From positions 124,001 through 188,000 of the forward strand of contig JAESUZ010004801.1 of NCBI GenBank assembly GCA_017311185.1: 64,000 nt of DNA. Direction: 5' to 3'. Below are positions 44,981-57,604 of the stretch, piece after piece (within the stretch, counting starts at the first letter, position 1; every line of letters starts with the position of its first letter). Origin of the DNA: Proteles cristata cristata. Lineage: Eukaryota > Chordata > Mammalia > Carnivora > Hyaenidae. The notes below the pieces were generated by a model. It searched no databases and had not been told where the DNA came from. It worked only from the letters and a program-made list of their open reading frames with translations. The position numbers were made by a program, and so were the translations under genes.

Positions 44981-47355
44981 CTTTTTGAGAAACAGAGAGG
45001 AAGAAGTCACCTTTGGCGTTTTCTTCAACACAGTGACAAACACTATCAGTATAAGTGTTGCTACAAGAGGCATAAGGACAGAAATTTTGTTTTCAAAGCT
45101 GCATTATTACTACCCTGTACAGGATTGCTGAAAATTCTGCATTTTGTTTTATAGCAAAACCTGGCAAGTAAGGACACGTGCCCATGTAATGGCATTATAA
45201 AATGGAAGGCACAGAATGCATTTTTGGGGACTGCAGTTTCCAAAAGCATGGCCCTCCCTATCACATGTGGTCACCCTGGAGGGACAGCTTTGATGCTTTC
45301 TAGCATTTTTGTGGGTAGAGTTGGGAGGAGAAAGGGAGAAAGCCCCAGGCGGGGGCTTCAGTCTTGGGTGAACCGTCCACCAGCCATGGGACCTCGGGCC
45401 CATTTCTTAAGCGATCCAAGATTTAGATTTTGTTTGCTTGTGGGTTGGTGGGGTTTTCTCCCCTCCCTTCCTACAGTGAAGTTGTAGAGACTCAAATGTG
45501 ATGCTGATGTGAAAGCTGCTTACAAACTGTAAAGTTCACAACCAATGTGAGCTGTTCTTAAGTTTTGCATTTTATTCTCACCGTTTACGTGGCTATTACT
45601 AAAAGCATAGACAAAGGGCACAGGTTACTGTGGGCAATATTCTGGGAGTCTGATGCTAAATGGTTCAGTTCAGCTGTGCCAAATTACTGGCTGGTGAAAG
45701 TCTGTCGACAATGACCTTTACAAGATTTGATTCAAAAATGTTCTCCCGTAGAAATTCCCACCAAATTCACACATGCAGCATCTTGCTTAGGTCAGCGGAG
45801 CAGAGACAGAAGTAGTTCTCATTTATTCAGGCTCTAAAACTGACTGTCTGTCCTTCCTGCACTGTCCTCTTGTAGATATGTGGCCTATTAAATTGTTTCT
45901 GGTTCTTTCCTTCAATGACATAAAGCAGAGACGGAGCCGACAGACGACTGGCCTTGTGGTGAGGCAGAATTGTTCATGGGTCTTCTTCTCCAAAGCGTGG
46001 AGTCATTTCTGTGGACAGACACTCAGGCCCCTGCTGGAACATAGGTAGGAAAAGCCTCCCTCCTTTAGCTGAGTTCTTTTGTTTGGAGGTATGTTTATTG
46101 ATTGTGAGAGAGAAACATGAAGAGGAGGCAAAACCTAATGTCTAAATCAGGAAGATTAACAACAAGAACAAAGAAATATGTGTTGAAAATACATCACTCA
46201 ACTCCAAGTCATAGCCAGCTAGGAGAGAAAGTGATGTGTGGGGAGATTAAGAAAAGAAAGATGAATGTGAAGGGCTATAAGAAGAAACCATAGAAAAAGA
46301 CACGGATAAAAGACAGGGAAAGAGCATCAGACACAAGGATTAAGGAGAAACATGCAGAAGAGGGGGGTAGGGGGTCAGAGAAGAAAAATAAGAGAGAGAC
46401 GAAGGAGCAGAAAAAGAAAGTAAAGGTTCAACCCACTTTGAAGTCCTGATCTGGCCAAGTTCAGATCGTCAATTAGCTAAAGCATTTGGGCATTTTATTG
46501 TCTCCAATTAGTTAATTAATTGCTGTGGGCAGTTCTCCAAGAAGTACCATTAAGCACTGGGTCACAAGGGTCACAAGGACCCACCGAGGCTGGGCTTAGA
46601 GTGACCACAGCAATATTCAGCCAGACACAGCCAATGGCCAAAGCTTTCCTACCCCTGTCCTAAGGGGTATAGAAGGAATTATTAAATTATTGCACATATT
46701 TTCATAGTTAGAATTGGGATAAAGGAATAGTTAAGCATGAATAAAATAACCAATATCAAGAATGTCTGAAACAGGAATATTTGAATAGAAAGCATGACTA
46801 TCTTTAATATACATACTCACCATGTCTGCTATTAACCTGTATATTTATGAATGTTAAATAATAGATAAAATTCTTTTAACGGTCTTTGGGAAAACTCCTT
46901 TTTTTTTTTTTTTGCAGAGTTTTTAACTTGTAGAATAAAATACAAGGATTTCTTTAAAAAATATAACTGAGACATATTGGGAAGGGGCCAACTCAATGAC
47001 TAAATTAATCCAGACCACAACCAGTGAGTTATGGAAGCACAGGGAATCACCTCCGTCCACAGTGTCCAGCCAGCCATCTGTCTGCCCTGTGATAAAATTA
47101 CTGCCTTGCTGGTGTTTCCACTAAGATGCTTTCAGATCCACTGGGAGTGGCCCCATCCACTTGTACAGTTCAAGGAGTAAGGAGATGTAGTTGAACAAGG
47201 AGAGAATTAGTCTAACCAAACAAGTGTGAATGTCACAGGTAGAGAAAGTAAGTTTTTCCCCAAGTTTAGCAAAAATAGTTTTCTAATGTTTAACATAAAA
47301 TATTTCCATCTCCACACTTATGCATCATGTCAATGGCTGTCATATCCGTGCCTAC
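44981..47355 (-). other. SLC22A3: SLC22A3 intron 2
   Basis: 2.4 kb, phase 2. Purine-rich from about 46090 to 46430; otherwise no recognised repeat. Confidence 0.9.
46090..46430. other. Purine-rich intronic stretch
   Basis: Strong A/G bias on the plus strand with many GAAA, AGAGA and AAGAA units, without a clean repeat period. No gene seen. Confidence 0.5.
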
Positions 47356-47459
47356 CTGTCTGCCGCATAACCCAAGGTGAAGGCTCCGGCCAGGAAGCCC
47401 AGGTTTAGGATGGCTTGTGTGAGGTCCAGCATCCAAGCGTTAACACACACGAGGTCAAA
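47356..47459 (-). CDS. SLC22A3: SLC22A3 exon 2 (TM2, Asp155 site)
   Basis: This 104-base exon starts in phase 0 with [20 protein letters not shown] and continues [14 protein letters not shown] plus two bases of Arg. The acceptor is TTTTCCCAG and the donor GTAGGC. It encodes TM2 and most of the first GxxADRxGR loop, which is completed in exon 3. The aspartate in WMLDLT matches Asp155 of human OCT3, a residue reported as functionally important in OCTs. Exon 1 would supply about 143 residues upstream and is not in the window. Confidence 0.96.
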
Positions 47460-48874
47460 CTGGGAAAACAAAGGACATGCATGGGAGACACGTGACCATG
47501 CCTATCCTCAAGACATCTGATCTTCTGTCTAGATCTATGATCATTTAACATTTTTCCCCAAAAACTCCTTAAATTTTTTAAATGTATCACATGCATATTT
47601 TTATATTGGTATATAAGGGTTGGGTTTTTGTGTCAGTTTCAATAACTGCCAAAGATGTAATCTACTATATACAACAGTCTAAGTACTGAAGCTATTGGAT
47701 ACCTACCATCACCCAGTAAAAACAAGTTCCTTAGTGGTCTCAATCTGAAGTCGATATTTTTTTCTCTTTGAATTCTTGTTTTCATCACCACATACTTACA
47801 TTCTTGTACTATAAGCAGAAAATATGGTTTTGTGTTTTGTGTTAATGTGTATTGCATTAACGGTGAGGTGCATAGATACTTCTGTGTGTAAAAATTATAT
47901 ATATAAATTGACTTTTAATTACAAATTTTTCTCTGTGACAATGCCCCAAAATATTTGTGTCCTTTCTGATTGGGTTATAAGTATAATTACCAAACTGCAA
48001 AAGATGAAAATAGAAAATATATGAATCTGGAAAAACAATTACTGCACAGGAATAACATTCTGTTGGAAGTGTATCTCTCTGTTTCTAGAAGAATGTTAAG
48101 AAAGTCTGGGGTTTTCCAGCCAGTTCATGTCATCCGTGCAAGAAGACTGTTTATTACTAGAACTAGTTAAGGCTACACATCAATTCAGTCCATTTTTCAT
48201 TTTTATAAATTCATGTGCCAGGAAAATATATTTGTATAAACAAATTATTAAGAACAGAGAGAGTTTTGGTAGAGCAATGCTACTCGATTCTTCCATTTCC
48301 CTCTCAGCTATGTGCCACGACTCACAGAGCAATCTAATCATCAAAATTAGTTTTACCTTCCTATTAACCAATATGCCCTTTAAGTCCTCCGATGCTCTTG
48401 CTTCAAGGAAAGAAAAGGAGACCACCACACTTACAACAGTTGTTTAATCAAATCATTAAGGTCAGTTATTTTCTTTTCTCATGGTCTTCTTCACACCCAA
48501 ACCAATAGTCCAAACTGTTCTGCTATTTCATTCCCCACAGGTTTTAAAACATCAAGTCAGTGCAGTGCATTATACTGAGATGGGAGAGAGGTAGGATTCC
48601 TTTAGCAAAGTGAGGGAAGGAAATTTAGGAAAAAGGACCTGTGTCCTCGTCACATGCTTATTCTCACGCCCATCCATTCTGGACCTCCATGAGCCGAGAC
48701 TCTGGCTATGGAGTCCCTTCAATGTATCCAGACCCTTCACCCTGTGAAGGTCTTTGCATACCTCCAAATGCATGCCCACCCCAGCTTGAAGATCGCTCAT
48801 AAATACACATTCATAAACAAACTATCACACTTATTTATGGAACCCAGCTTCTTGTCTCAGTTCTATAGCTAATG

Positions 48875-48990
48875 GCCTGTCAACACAGCTGGGAAAAAAA
48901 TGGGAGCATTAGTAGCTGGCCCACCTCACAGAGTTGCTGAGAAGATTTATAGAGATTAAAAAAGTAAAAAGATTTCCATATACGCAGAGG
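48875..48990 (+). repeat. MIR-like fragment
   Basis: GGGAAAAAAATGGGAGCATTAG then CCTCACAGAGTTGCTGAGAAG follow the MIR core order. Confidence 0.55.
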
Positions 48991-49959
48991 ATAGTAAGTT
49001 GTGGTAACTTAAAGGAGTTTTATCATCCATTCAGGAACTGGTTTCTTAAGGCATGGCAATTTTATTGTATGTAAACTTGCAGATGATTAAAATTAACTGA
49101 AATAGTTTCCCTGAATTAACTATGTAGAGAATGCAAAAAAACAGGAGAAAAGAAGGGTATTTGAGCAGAGTCATTGGCAGCCCAAGGCACAGGGGCATGA
49201 ATGCCGGTGAGGCTCAGATCTGCCTACAGCACGCACATGGGCATGCCAAGCTCAGCTCTGAGGCCGGGGAACCACTTGCCTCTGTTCTGGGCAGTGTGGG
49301 CCGAGGGGGTGGGACAGAGAGTTTCTTTCTCAAGGAACCAGAGAAATCAGGAGAGTTCAGGACAGAGGGAGGAAGTTCTAGAGGACAGAGGAAGAAGCTG
49401 CCAGGTCCCAAATGGAAAGGCCCAGAACAGATGTCCTGGCCCCAGGAGGGAACAAGATTCCAGGGAGATGAGAGCCAGACTAGGAGACAGAGGGGAACTA
49501 AGATCTGCCATGGGTCTGGCATGGGGAGGCGCCGAATTTGATAACAGGCTAATACAAGCCGTCCCCCAAGCTGTCCTCCAAGGTTAATAAAGGCCGTGCT
49601 TTCAGGTATGGCCAAGTAGATCCCCCTCAAAATATAATGAAAAGGTGTTCTTTCAGTACCTGGCTTTTTGTCTGGGCTTGTGAAATTAGGAAAAACACAA
49701 AACTGAATTTACTTCACTAGTAATAAGGCCTGGTCATTGATAAACTTCTGCTTTGAGACTCACCCTCCAATCTTAGGACCTCAAACCATTCTACTTCTTT
49801 ATGAGAAGACAGGCAGTTATTCATCTTAAAACAGTGATGATTTCTTTACACAACCGAGGGTGTCCACAGACAGGAGGAGCATGAGACGCTCTGGCTATGT
49901 GCCTCCTCCTATGAGGCAGAGGAACCACAGTGCTGGGCCAGCCTGCCGCCTGGTCTACC

Positions 49960-50125
49960 ATTGCTAGCGGTGTGTCCTTAACATCTTTAACCCTCTGTGT
50001 CCCCATCTATAAAAAGAGGTTAAGGACAGGACTAATGATACCAATGAAATAAACTATGCAAAGTACTTCCCCCAATGCTTGAGACATTATTAAATGTCTG
50101 ATAAATGCTAATACTTGCATTAGGA
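49960..50125 (+). repeat. MIR-like fragment
   Basis: CATCTTTAACCCTCTGTGTC, CATCTATAAAAAGAGGTTAA and AAATGTCTGATAAATGCTAA match MIR landmarks in order. Confidence 0.6.
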
Positions 50126-50192
50126 TTAGTGATGCAATGATAATGATAATAATACATAACATTACTAGTGGTTTTAAAATGTGGTTTTCCAT

Positions 50193-51285
50193 GCAGCTAT
50201 TTCTTACTTGACACATCCCCAAAGGCAAGGGAATCAAGAGCAAAAATGAACTACTGGGACCTCATCAAGATTAAAAGCTTCTGCACGGCAAAGGAAACAA
50301 TCCATAAAACTAACAGGCAACTGACAGAATCTGAAAAGATCACTGCAAATGACATATCAGATTAAGGGCTAGTATCCAAAATCTATAAGGAACTCACCAA
50401 ACTCCACACCCGAAAAAAAAAAACAATCCAGTGAAGAAATGGGCAGAAGATATGAACAGACACTTCTCCAAAGAGAACATCCAGATGGCCAACAGACACA
50501 TGAAACGATGCTCAGCATCCCTACTCGTCAGGGAAATACAAATCAAAACCACACTGAGATACCACCTCATGTTGGTGAGAGTGGCTAAAATGAGCAAATC
50601 AGAGGACTCTAGATGCTGGCGAGGATGTGGAGAAACGGGCACCCTCCTACACTGTTGGTGGGAATGGAAACTGGTACAGCCCCTCTGGAAAACAGTGTGG
50701 AGGTTCCTCAGGAAACTAACAGTAGAACTCCCCTATGACCCAGCACTAGCACTGCTAGGAATTTGCCCAAGGGATACAGGAGTGCTGATGCATAGGAGCA
50801 CATGTACCCCAATGTTCATAGCAGCACTCTCCACAATAGCCAAAACATGGAAAGAGCCTAAGTGTCCATCAACGGACGAATGGATCAAGATGTGGTTTAT
50901 CTATACCATGGAATACTACATGGCAATGAGAAACAATGAAATCTGGCCATGTGTAGCAACATGGATGGACCTTGAGGGTGTTTTGCTGAGTGAAATAAGT
51001 CAGGCAGAGAAGGACAGATATCATACGTTTGCATGTATAGGTAGATTAGGAGGAACTTAATGGAGGACCATAGGGGAGAAGGAGGGGGTAAAATAGTGGA
51101 GGAGAGGGAGGGAGGCAAACCATGAGAGACTCTTGAATGCTGAGAACAAACTGAGGACTGATGGGTGTGGGGGGAGGGGAAGGAGAGTGATGGGCATGGA
51201 GGAGGGCACTTGTGGGGATGAGTACTGGGTGTTATATGGAAACCAACTTGACAATAAACTATTTAAAAATTAAAAATAAATAAAT
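50193..51285 (+). mobile_element. 5'-truncated L1, about 1.1 kb
   Basis: Starts inside ORF2. A frame of 209 codons from 50431 ([20 protein letters not shown] ... [14 protein letters not shown]) reaches the ORF2 C-terminus, followed by a 3' UTR with ACAATAAACTATTT. Upstream, an A-run region near 50412-50421 breaks the frame. Exact 17-base target duplication AAAATGTGGTTTTCCAT at 50176-50192 and 51286-51302. Confidence 0.96.
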
Positions 51286-51481
51286 AAAATGTGGTTTTCC
51301 ATATTGGCTGCTCATTAGAATTACTGGGGATAACTGAAAAAAAAAAAAAAAAAGTCTCAGGCCCCTCCAGACCAACTGAGTCAAAATCTAGTCTAGTAAG
51401 TGAACAGCTGAGGTCAAAACCCTCTAGTGTAGTTTCTCAGCTCTGTGAATACCTGGCAGGGGGATACTTGAGTTTTGCATA

Positions 51482-52275
51482 CTGTACTGGACTGAATAGT
51501 GCCCCTCCCCAATTTTTGTCTATCTGGAACTTCAGAATGGGACCTTGTTTGGAAACAGGGTCTTTGCAGATGTAATTAGTTAGAATGACTTCATACTGGT
51601 TGGGGGGCGGGGGGCTAACCCAATGACTGGTGTCCTTATACGAAGAGAAATCAGAAACACAGACACGTGCAGGGGACAGATGGGAAGGCGTAGGCAGACG
51701 CTGCTAAGGATTGCCACGCAGGCCTGCGTATTCGCTTACTAGAGCCCCCAGAGCAGGGTCCCTCAGGAGGTGGGCTTTAACGGCAGAAACTTATTTTCTC
51801 ACCAACGCTGGAGGCTGAGATTCTGAGACCATCAGGTCCACAGCGGTGGTGAGGTGTCCCACCTTGACTTCTAGACAGCCACCTTCTCCTCATACCTCTG
51901 CATGGGCCTCCTCTGTGAGTGTCTGGGTCCTGACCACCTCTTCTAATAATGTCACCAGCCATTTGGATTAGAGCCCACCCTGATAACTTCATTTCAGCTT
52001 GCTTTCCCCTTAAAGATTCTATCTCCAAATATAGTCGCAGTCTGAAGCACGTATGAGTCTGGCATGGATATATCTCAGCCCAGAATGGCCGCCAACACAA
52101 GTTAATAGCAAGCCATGGAGCAGATTCCCCTCCAGGAGTTTTCAGACAGAGCGGGCCTCCGAAGTCAGGTTTCAGGCTTTTGGCCTCCTGAATGAGGAAA
52201 GGATGAATGCTGTTTTCTACCACCCACTTTGTAGTCGTGTGATATGCCCGCCCTGGGAAACTAATACACATCTCC
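51482..52275 (+). mobile_element. MLT1-like MaLR LTR (plus), interrupted
   Basis: Left arm 51482-51722 (GACTGAATAGTGCCC, GGGTCTTTGCAGATGTAATT, TGACTGGTGTCCTTATA) and right arm about 52063-52275 (CTTTTGGCCTCCTGAATGA, CCTGGGAAACTAATACAC). Separated by a second LTR in reverse orientation. No internal viral coding sequence. Confidence 0.72.
51725..52062 (-). mobile_element. MLT1-like MaLR LTR (minus), nested
   Basis: Reverse-orientation landmarks: GAAACTTATTTTCTCACCAA with GCTGGAGGCTGAGATTCTGA, then TTTGGATTAGAGCCCACCCT and GATTCTATCTCCAAATATAG. It lies within the plus-strand LTR. Confidence 0.7.
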
Positions 52276-54056
52276 ATCAGGGTGTTTTCAAAGTTTTTAT
52301 ATAAAATGAAGGATTAAAAAAAAAAAAGAAAGAAAGGACAGTTCTTCCTTCCTGGTCCTAGCTCCTTGGAGTTCATGGGTGAGCTCCACCCTGGGTCCAG
52401 ATCCACACGGCTGCGTTTCCCTCAGTGGCCAGTCCTGCTGGGGTAGCACCGTGGGGAAAGCGTGGCTCTTTTTCTCAGTGGACAGGCCGGCCGCCACTGC
52501 TGCTGGGCCGAGGAGCTCGGCGTGGAGGCCTTCTGTGTGTGAGGTGGCCGATGGTGCTGGCTTCCCAGGCAGAGAGGGCCTGACATCCCAGACTGGAGAA
52601 GGAATGGAAGCCTTGTGGTCAGACTGACCGATGGCAGATGGGAGGGAGCCCAACCCTACCATGGCTGGTCATCCACGTGGCCTCAGGGGAGACACTGAAG
52701 GCTGAGCGCCCAGCGGTGTTTGTTGCGGAGCTGTGGCCGGCCTGGGGCTCCGTCCCCTCGGATCTTTCCCCCTCCTTCACTGCATCTTCTCTTCCCTCCT
52801 TTGCTCTTCCCTAGATGGGGCCGCAACTCCTGATAAAGTCACCATGCACCATGCACCATGCTCTGGTCCCAGGCTCTGTTATTTAGGGAATCCAGGTAAA
52901 GGAATGCTTCACAAGCAGCTCATGACCCTTTCAACAAGCACTACTGTATTCATGACTCTGTGTGGAGGGGTCTAGTCAGAATGATACATCTTGATAGAGG
53001 CGTCATCGGTTTTGTGCAAATAGTGTCAACCACAGCTCCTATTTTCCGTGAATTAACCAGCCTTAACTTCCACCTCAATTGAGTGCAATTCCATCTAAAA
53101 GGAAAGATCCAACCAAGATGTCATCCAGACGCAGCTATTTGAGACTTCACTCTCTGGGCTCTCACCCCGTCCATGCTGGAGCCAAACTCAACCAGGTTCA
53201 GGAGTGTAGCCTCAGAGCCAGGCTTACCAGCAGGTCCTGTGGCCACAAACCTGGTATTCCCCTGTGTGCCACTTTCTAGAAAGGGCGTCCTGTGCTAAAC
53301 CAGGATATGATTTAGGAACTGAGCCTCCAGCCTGGCTCTGACCATCTGGGTATGAGCACCTTCACCACTGGGAGCAAGAATGATCAGAAAGGGACATATC
53401 TGACCTGCTACAACCGTGGAATAGAAGAGACCCTTGGCAGAATTATAGAGAAGTGACTCAGACCCCACATGCAGGAGACTAGCCGTTTTCTCCCCCAGTA
53501 TCTACCACTGCCTTCTCTAGTAGCACTGCCAGGCTGACTTCTGGGGACTTACCCCATGTGCTGTGAACAGGAATGGGGACTGTCAGTCAAGAAGCTCTGC
53601 CTTCCCTTGCCAAAGCCACCACATGGCTTCAGTTGGGTTGAGCTGAGGATTAAGTGATGGAATCAACATTTATTTGCTTGACATTCTGTAGACATTCAAT
53701 AGATGCTTGTTCACCAACTGGTCCAGGCAATCAGTTATTCCAAGAAAATGGCATAAGGCGATGAATATTAGTACAAGACTTTTTAGACAAAATGGCTCAT
53801 GACTGATGATCAATGGTACAGAACCAAGTCCTGTGGCCTCTTAATCAAGACAGATTATGCGCCTACAATCTCACAGACTTCAGTAGGTCACCTGACAATG
53901 AATGTTCTGGGAAGATGAACAAAACCACTGCACTTGCTAGTGAATGTCTAATATATTAACTTTCATGGGAGGTTCCAGAGGGTTGTTGTTTCTAGTCTTG
54001 GGGTGCCTGACAGCCAGAGGCCTGTAGCTCCATTTCGCTGGATTCTAATATTTTCT

Positions 54057-54263
54057 TTTCTTTTCTTTTTTAATGTTGTATTTATTAGGAGAGAGAGACA
54101 GCAGGAGCAGGGGAAGGGCAGAGAGAGAGGGCGACAGAGGATCCAAAGCGGGCTCTGAGTTGACAACAGCAAGCCCCAAGAGTGGCTCAAACTCACGAAC
54201 TGTGAGATCATGACCCGAGCGGAAGTCAGACATTCAGCCAACTGGGCCACCCAGGCGCCCTTT
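54057..54263 (-). mobile_element. CAN SINE, minus orientation
   Basis: 20-base target duplication GCTGGATTCTRATATTTTCT at 54037-54056 and 54264-54283 with one difference. Confidence 0.95.
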
Positions 54264-54407
54264 GCTGGATTCTGATATTTTCTAATGGAGGTCTTACACC
54301 TTCACTGTGAAGACAATGAGGCTTTACACTTATCCTTTCTTTTCACCTTTGATCTTCAGTAACTAATTGTAATCAGGTAAAAGCTTATTTTAATCAGGTT
54401 TATGCTT

Positions 54408-54579
54408 TTTTAAAAAAATGTTTATTTTTGAGAGAGAGAGAGAATGGGGGAGGGGCAGAGAGAGAATTTCAAGCAGGTTCCATGCTGACAGTTGTGAGTG
54501 GGGTTTGAACTCCCAAACCATGAAATCATGACCTGAGCTGAAGTGGAACATTTAACCAACTCAACCGACCAAGCACCCC
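54408..54579 (-). mobile_element. CAN SINE, minus orientation (first of a serial pair)
   Basis: AATGTTTATTTTTGAGAGAG to ACCAAGCACCCC. Target duplication TAATCAGGTTTATGCTT (54391-54407) / TAATCATGTTTATTCTT (54580-54596). Confidence 0.92.
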
Positions 54580-54596
54580 TAATCATGTTTATTCTT

Positions 54597-54798
54597 TTTT
54601 TTTTCAACGTTTATTTTTTAGAGAGAGACAGAGCACAAGCAGGGGAGGGGTAGAGAGAAAGGGAGACAAGAATCTGAAACAGGCTCCAGGCTCTGAGCTG
54701 TAGGCACAGTGCCCAACATGGGGCTGGAACCCCTGAACCACAAGATCATGACCTGAGCTGAAGTCAGAAGCTTAACCGACTGAGCCATCCAGGCACCC
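54597..54798 (-). mobile_element. CAN SINE, minus orientation (second of a serial pair)
   Basis: Exact 17-base target duplication TAATCATGTTTATTCTT at 54580-54596 and 54799-54815. Its left duplication is the right duplication of the preceding SINE. Confidence 0.95.
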
Positions 54799-55125
54799 TA
54801 ATCATGTTTATTCTTACTGAAGATACTTGCTGTTCTGTTGATTTCTTAAGCTCTGTCCGAAAATAACATACCCACACTTTCTGATAAAGCCAATTTCTAA
54901 GAAAATAAAAATAATGAACAAGGGGATTATAGTCCTCAAAAGAAAAAATGACTAAATTCAGAAGAACAATGTAGAGCGACAGCTAAATGGGGGGTTAGGC
55001 TCACAGTAAAATGCATCTCTGTGAGCAGTTTAATAGAAAATTTTTTTTACTAGAAAATAAGCCATTAAAGTAGAAAGTTACAGTATCTTGGTAAATCATT
55101 CTTTTTATAATATTAAATGACCTAA

Positions 55126-55314
55126 CACAGTGATTCTCAAAGTGCTTGAATCAGTAAAAAAGCATCTTCTGGGAGCTTGTGAGAAATGCAAATTCTTGGG
55201 GTCTACCTTCCACCCACTGAATCAGAAACTCGGGTGGGGCCCAGAAATACGTGTTGCACCCAGTCCTCCAGGGGATTCTAACGCACACTCAAGTGTGAGA
55301 AACACAGAATCTAA
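55126..55314 (+). mobile_element. MER5A-like hAT element
   Basis: Inverted ends CAGTGATTCTCAAAGTG and CAAGTGTGAGAAACAC, with internal GAGAAATGCAAATTCTTGGG and ACTGAATCAGAAACTC. A good match to MER5A as remembered. Confidence 0.78.
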
Positions 55315-55439
55315 CTTCCTGTTTACATTAGTAAATTTTCGAATTGGACACTCTGATGTGTACCATTGGCTACCTTCAGGGAAGTCCAGATACCATGACA
55401 GGCTTCTTGAAAGAACATAGGGGCCTTGTATCAGCTTTG

Positions 55440-55850
55440 CTTAGTGCACTAGTCTTCAAATGCTATGTGACAAATTTACCACAGACCTAACAGCTTAGGT
55501 CAACACTCTGTCATTGTCCCACAGCTCTGGAGGTCAGAAGTCTGGGCAGGCCTGGATGTGCGCCCCCGCTCAGGATCTCACACAGACGGTGGCAGCCAGG
55601 CTGGGCTCCTATGTACAAGCTCTGGGAGGAATCTGCTTCCATCCTCATCCAGCCTGTGGGGAGAACTGAGTTCTTTTTGGTTGTGGGACTGGGATCCCAT
55701 TCTCTTGCTGGTTGTAGGCTGAGGGTTGTTTTCAGCAACTAGTGGTAACCATCAGGTCCTATCCACGTGGTGCCCTCCACCTTCAAGGCCAGCTATGGTG
55801 TATCCAGCCCTCTCTTCTTCAGGGTCTCTCTGAACTTCCTCATCTAATAA
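55440..55850 (-). repeat. Probable old LTR-type repeat
   Basis: CCCACAGCTCTGGAGGTCAG and CACCTTCAAGGCCAGCTATG recall a reverse-orientation mammalian LTR-class repeat. Family not assigned. Confidence 0.4.
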
Positions 55851-56053
55851 AATACATAATATGTGCACAACCATCTATATTTATGCATATATAGAGAAAA
55901 TGTCAGAGGGAAGAGCACTCATTAAACTAATCAAAAAGTTCTGAGTGGTTGGGTTGTAGGTAATATTGTTCTCATACTTTATTATGTGCTTTAATTTTTT
56001 TCCATTGAGTATTTATTATTTTTATGTATTTTATTAGAAAAAACATAAAATTA

Positions 56054-56258
56054 GGGGCGCCTGGGAGGCTCAGCTGGTTAATCATCCAACTCTTGATTTT
56101 AGCTCAGGTCATAATCCTGGGGTCATGAGATTGAGCCCTGTGTTGGGTTCTATACTAAGCATGGAGTCTGCTTAAGATTCTCTCTCTCTCCCTCTGCCCC
56201 TCTCCCTCGCTCATATGGGCTGGCTCTCTCTTTCTCTCTCTCTCAAAGAAAAAGAAAA
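56054..56258 (+). mobile_element. CAN SINE, older carnivore type
   Basis: GGGGCGCCTGGGAGGCTCAG, then CAACTCTTGATTTTAGCTCA and CTTAAGATTCTCTCTCTCTC, which is closer to the general caniform/carnivore SINE than to the felid consensus. Imperfect flank AAAAAACATAAAATTA / AAAAACACAAAACTA. Confidence 0.85.
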
Positions 56259-56542
56259 GAAAAACACAAAACTATATCTATTTCGGAAAAAATCTATACT
56301 AAACATAAAGCCATATATTAGAAGGTTGGGGAAGGAGTTTGGTTGAGGGAACAATGTAAGCATGACAAGGGGAAGGGGGAAGAAGGGGCATTCAGAGTTG
56401 GGTACAACTATTTATCAAAGGCTGGTATGGGGTAGAGTGGGGATCTCCCCCTGACAATTGCATTTGAGATAATTTCAGTAGGGAATTAGAGATGAGTAAG
56501 GGTTGGGTGGGGAGAATGTCTTCTTAAAAGTCTCTTAATAAA

Positions 56543-56640
56543 GGCACCTGGCTGGCTCAGTAGGTAGAACATGTGACTCTTGTTCTGAGTCATGAATTCA
56601 AGCCCTGGGATGGGTGTGGAGCCTACCTAAAGGAAAAAAC
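56543..56640 (+). mobile_element. Short CAN SINE, tRNA part only
   Basis: AGGCACCTGGCTGGCTCAGT to GATGGGTGTGGAGCCTACC with an A-rich tail. Flanks share TCTCTYAATAA. Confidence 0.75.
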
Positions 56641-57014
56641 ATCTCTCAATAATGTTTAGTTTCACTTGAAATATAAGAAATAATTAAAAATGCAAAAACA
56701 GAGATCAAGGATCTCTCTCAAACTATAACAAAAGCCCTAATGCCAAAGGCAAGTCCATTCTTACTCCTGATAAATCCAGTTCTGGTAAGAGAGTTTTCAT
56801 GGCAGAATGCAGCTCTCACTCATTGCTATTCCTAACTGGTCTGTAGCCTGATGTTCAGGCAGAAATGGGATTTTGTGTATTGGACCCTGTGATTTCATCC
56901 CTCAGGTCTCTGGGGCACTATGTGTCTTCCATCTTTTTCCCTTTCTCTCCTTGGGACTGGGTCATCTCTACAGATCTACCTTCAAAATCACATATTCTTC
57001 CCTCTACCCTCTCC

Positions 57015-57385
57015 AATCTGCTATTGAGCCCATTTAGTGAATTTATCATCTCAGTTATTGTACCTTTCAGCTCTAGAATTCCCTTTTTTCAAAACTGTTT
57101 CCATTTCTCTGTTGAGATTATCTACTCCTTCATTAAGACCATTTTTCCTTTAGTTCTTTGAACATCATATAATTGCTCGAATGTATTGACAATAGCCACG
57201 TTCAAGTCTTTGATTACTAAATCCAACACCCACGACCACTCAGAGTCAGTCTATTGGCTTCCCTTCTCCACCCACTACCACCCCTGGCATGATCATGTTT
57301 CCTATTTCTTTGCATGTCTTACTGGCCTGAGGTGTCAAAGGACAGGGCCTAAAACTGGCAGATAATAGTCACTTCAGCCTCTCTC
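57015..57385 (+). repeat. Ancient L1-related fragment
   Basis: TCAGCTCTAGAATTCCC, TTCATTAAGACCATTTTTCC and TCAAGTCTTTGATTACTAAA recall a recurrent old L1 segment. Diverged; eye match only. Confidence 0.45.
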
Positions 57386-57402
57386 AATCCAGTTGTGCTC
57401 TT

Positions 57403-57604
57403 TTTTTTTTTTTAATTCATTTTTGAGAGAGAGAGAGAGTGCACGTGCATATGCACGCACAAGTGGGGGAGGGGCAGAGAGTGAGGGAGGCACAGAATCC
57501 AAAACAGGTTCCTGGCTCTGAGCTTGGGGCTTGAATCCATGAACCACGAGATCATGACCTGAGTGGAAGTCAGACGCTTAACAGACTGAGTAACCCAGGC
57601 ACCC
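57403..57604 (-). mobile_element. CAN SINE, minus orientation
   Basis: T tail, GA tract with GTGCACGTGCATATGCACGC inside it, ending ACTGAGTAACCCAGGCACCC. Target duplication CCAGTTGTGCTCTT / CCAGCTGTGCTCTT at 57389-57402 and 57605-57618. Confidence 0.93.

Noticed and set aside
50431..51060. 209-codon plus-strand open frame, the second longest in the window
   Set aside because: It is the C-terminal tail of L1 ORF2 in a 5'-truncated element with a target duplication, not a host gene.
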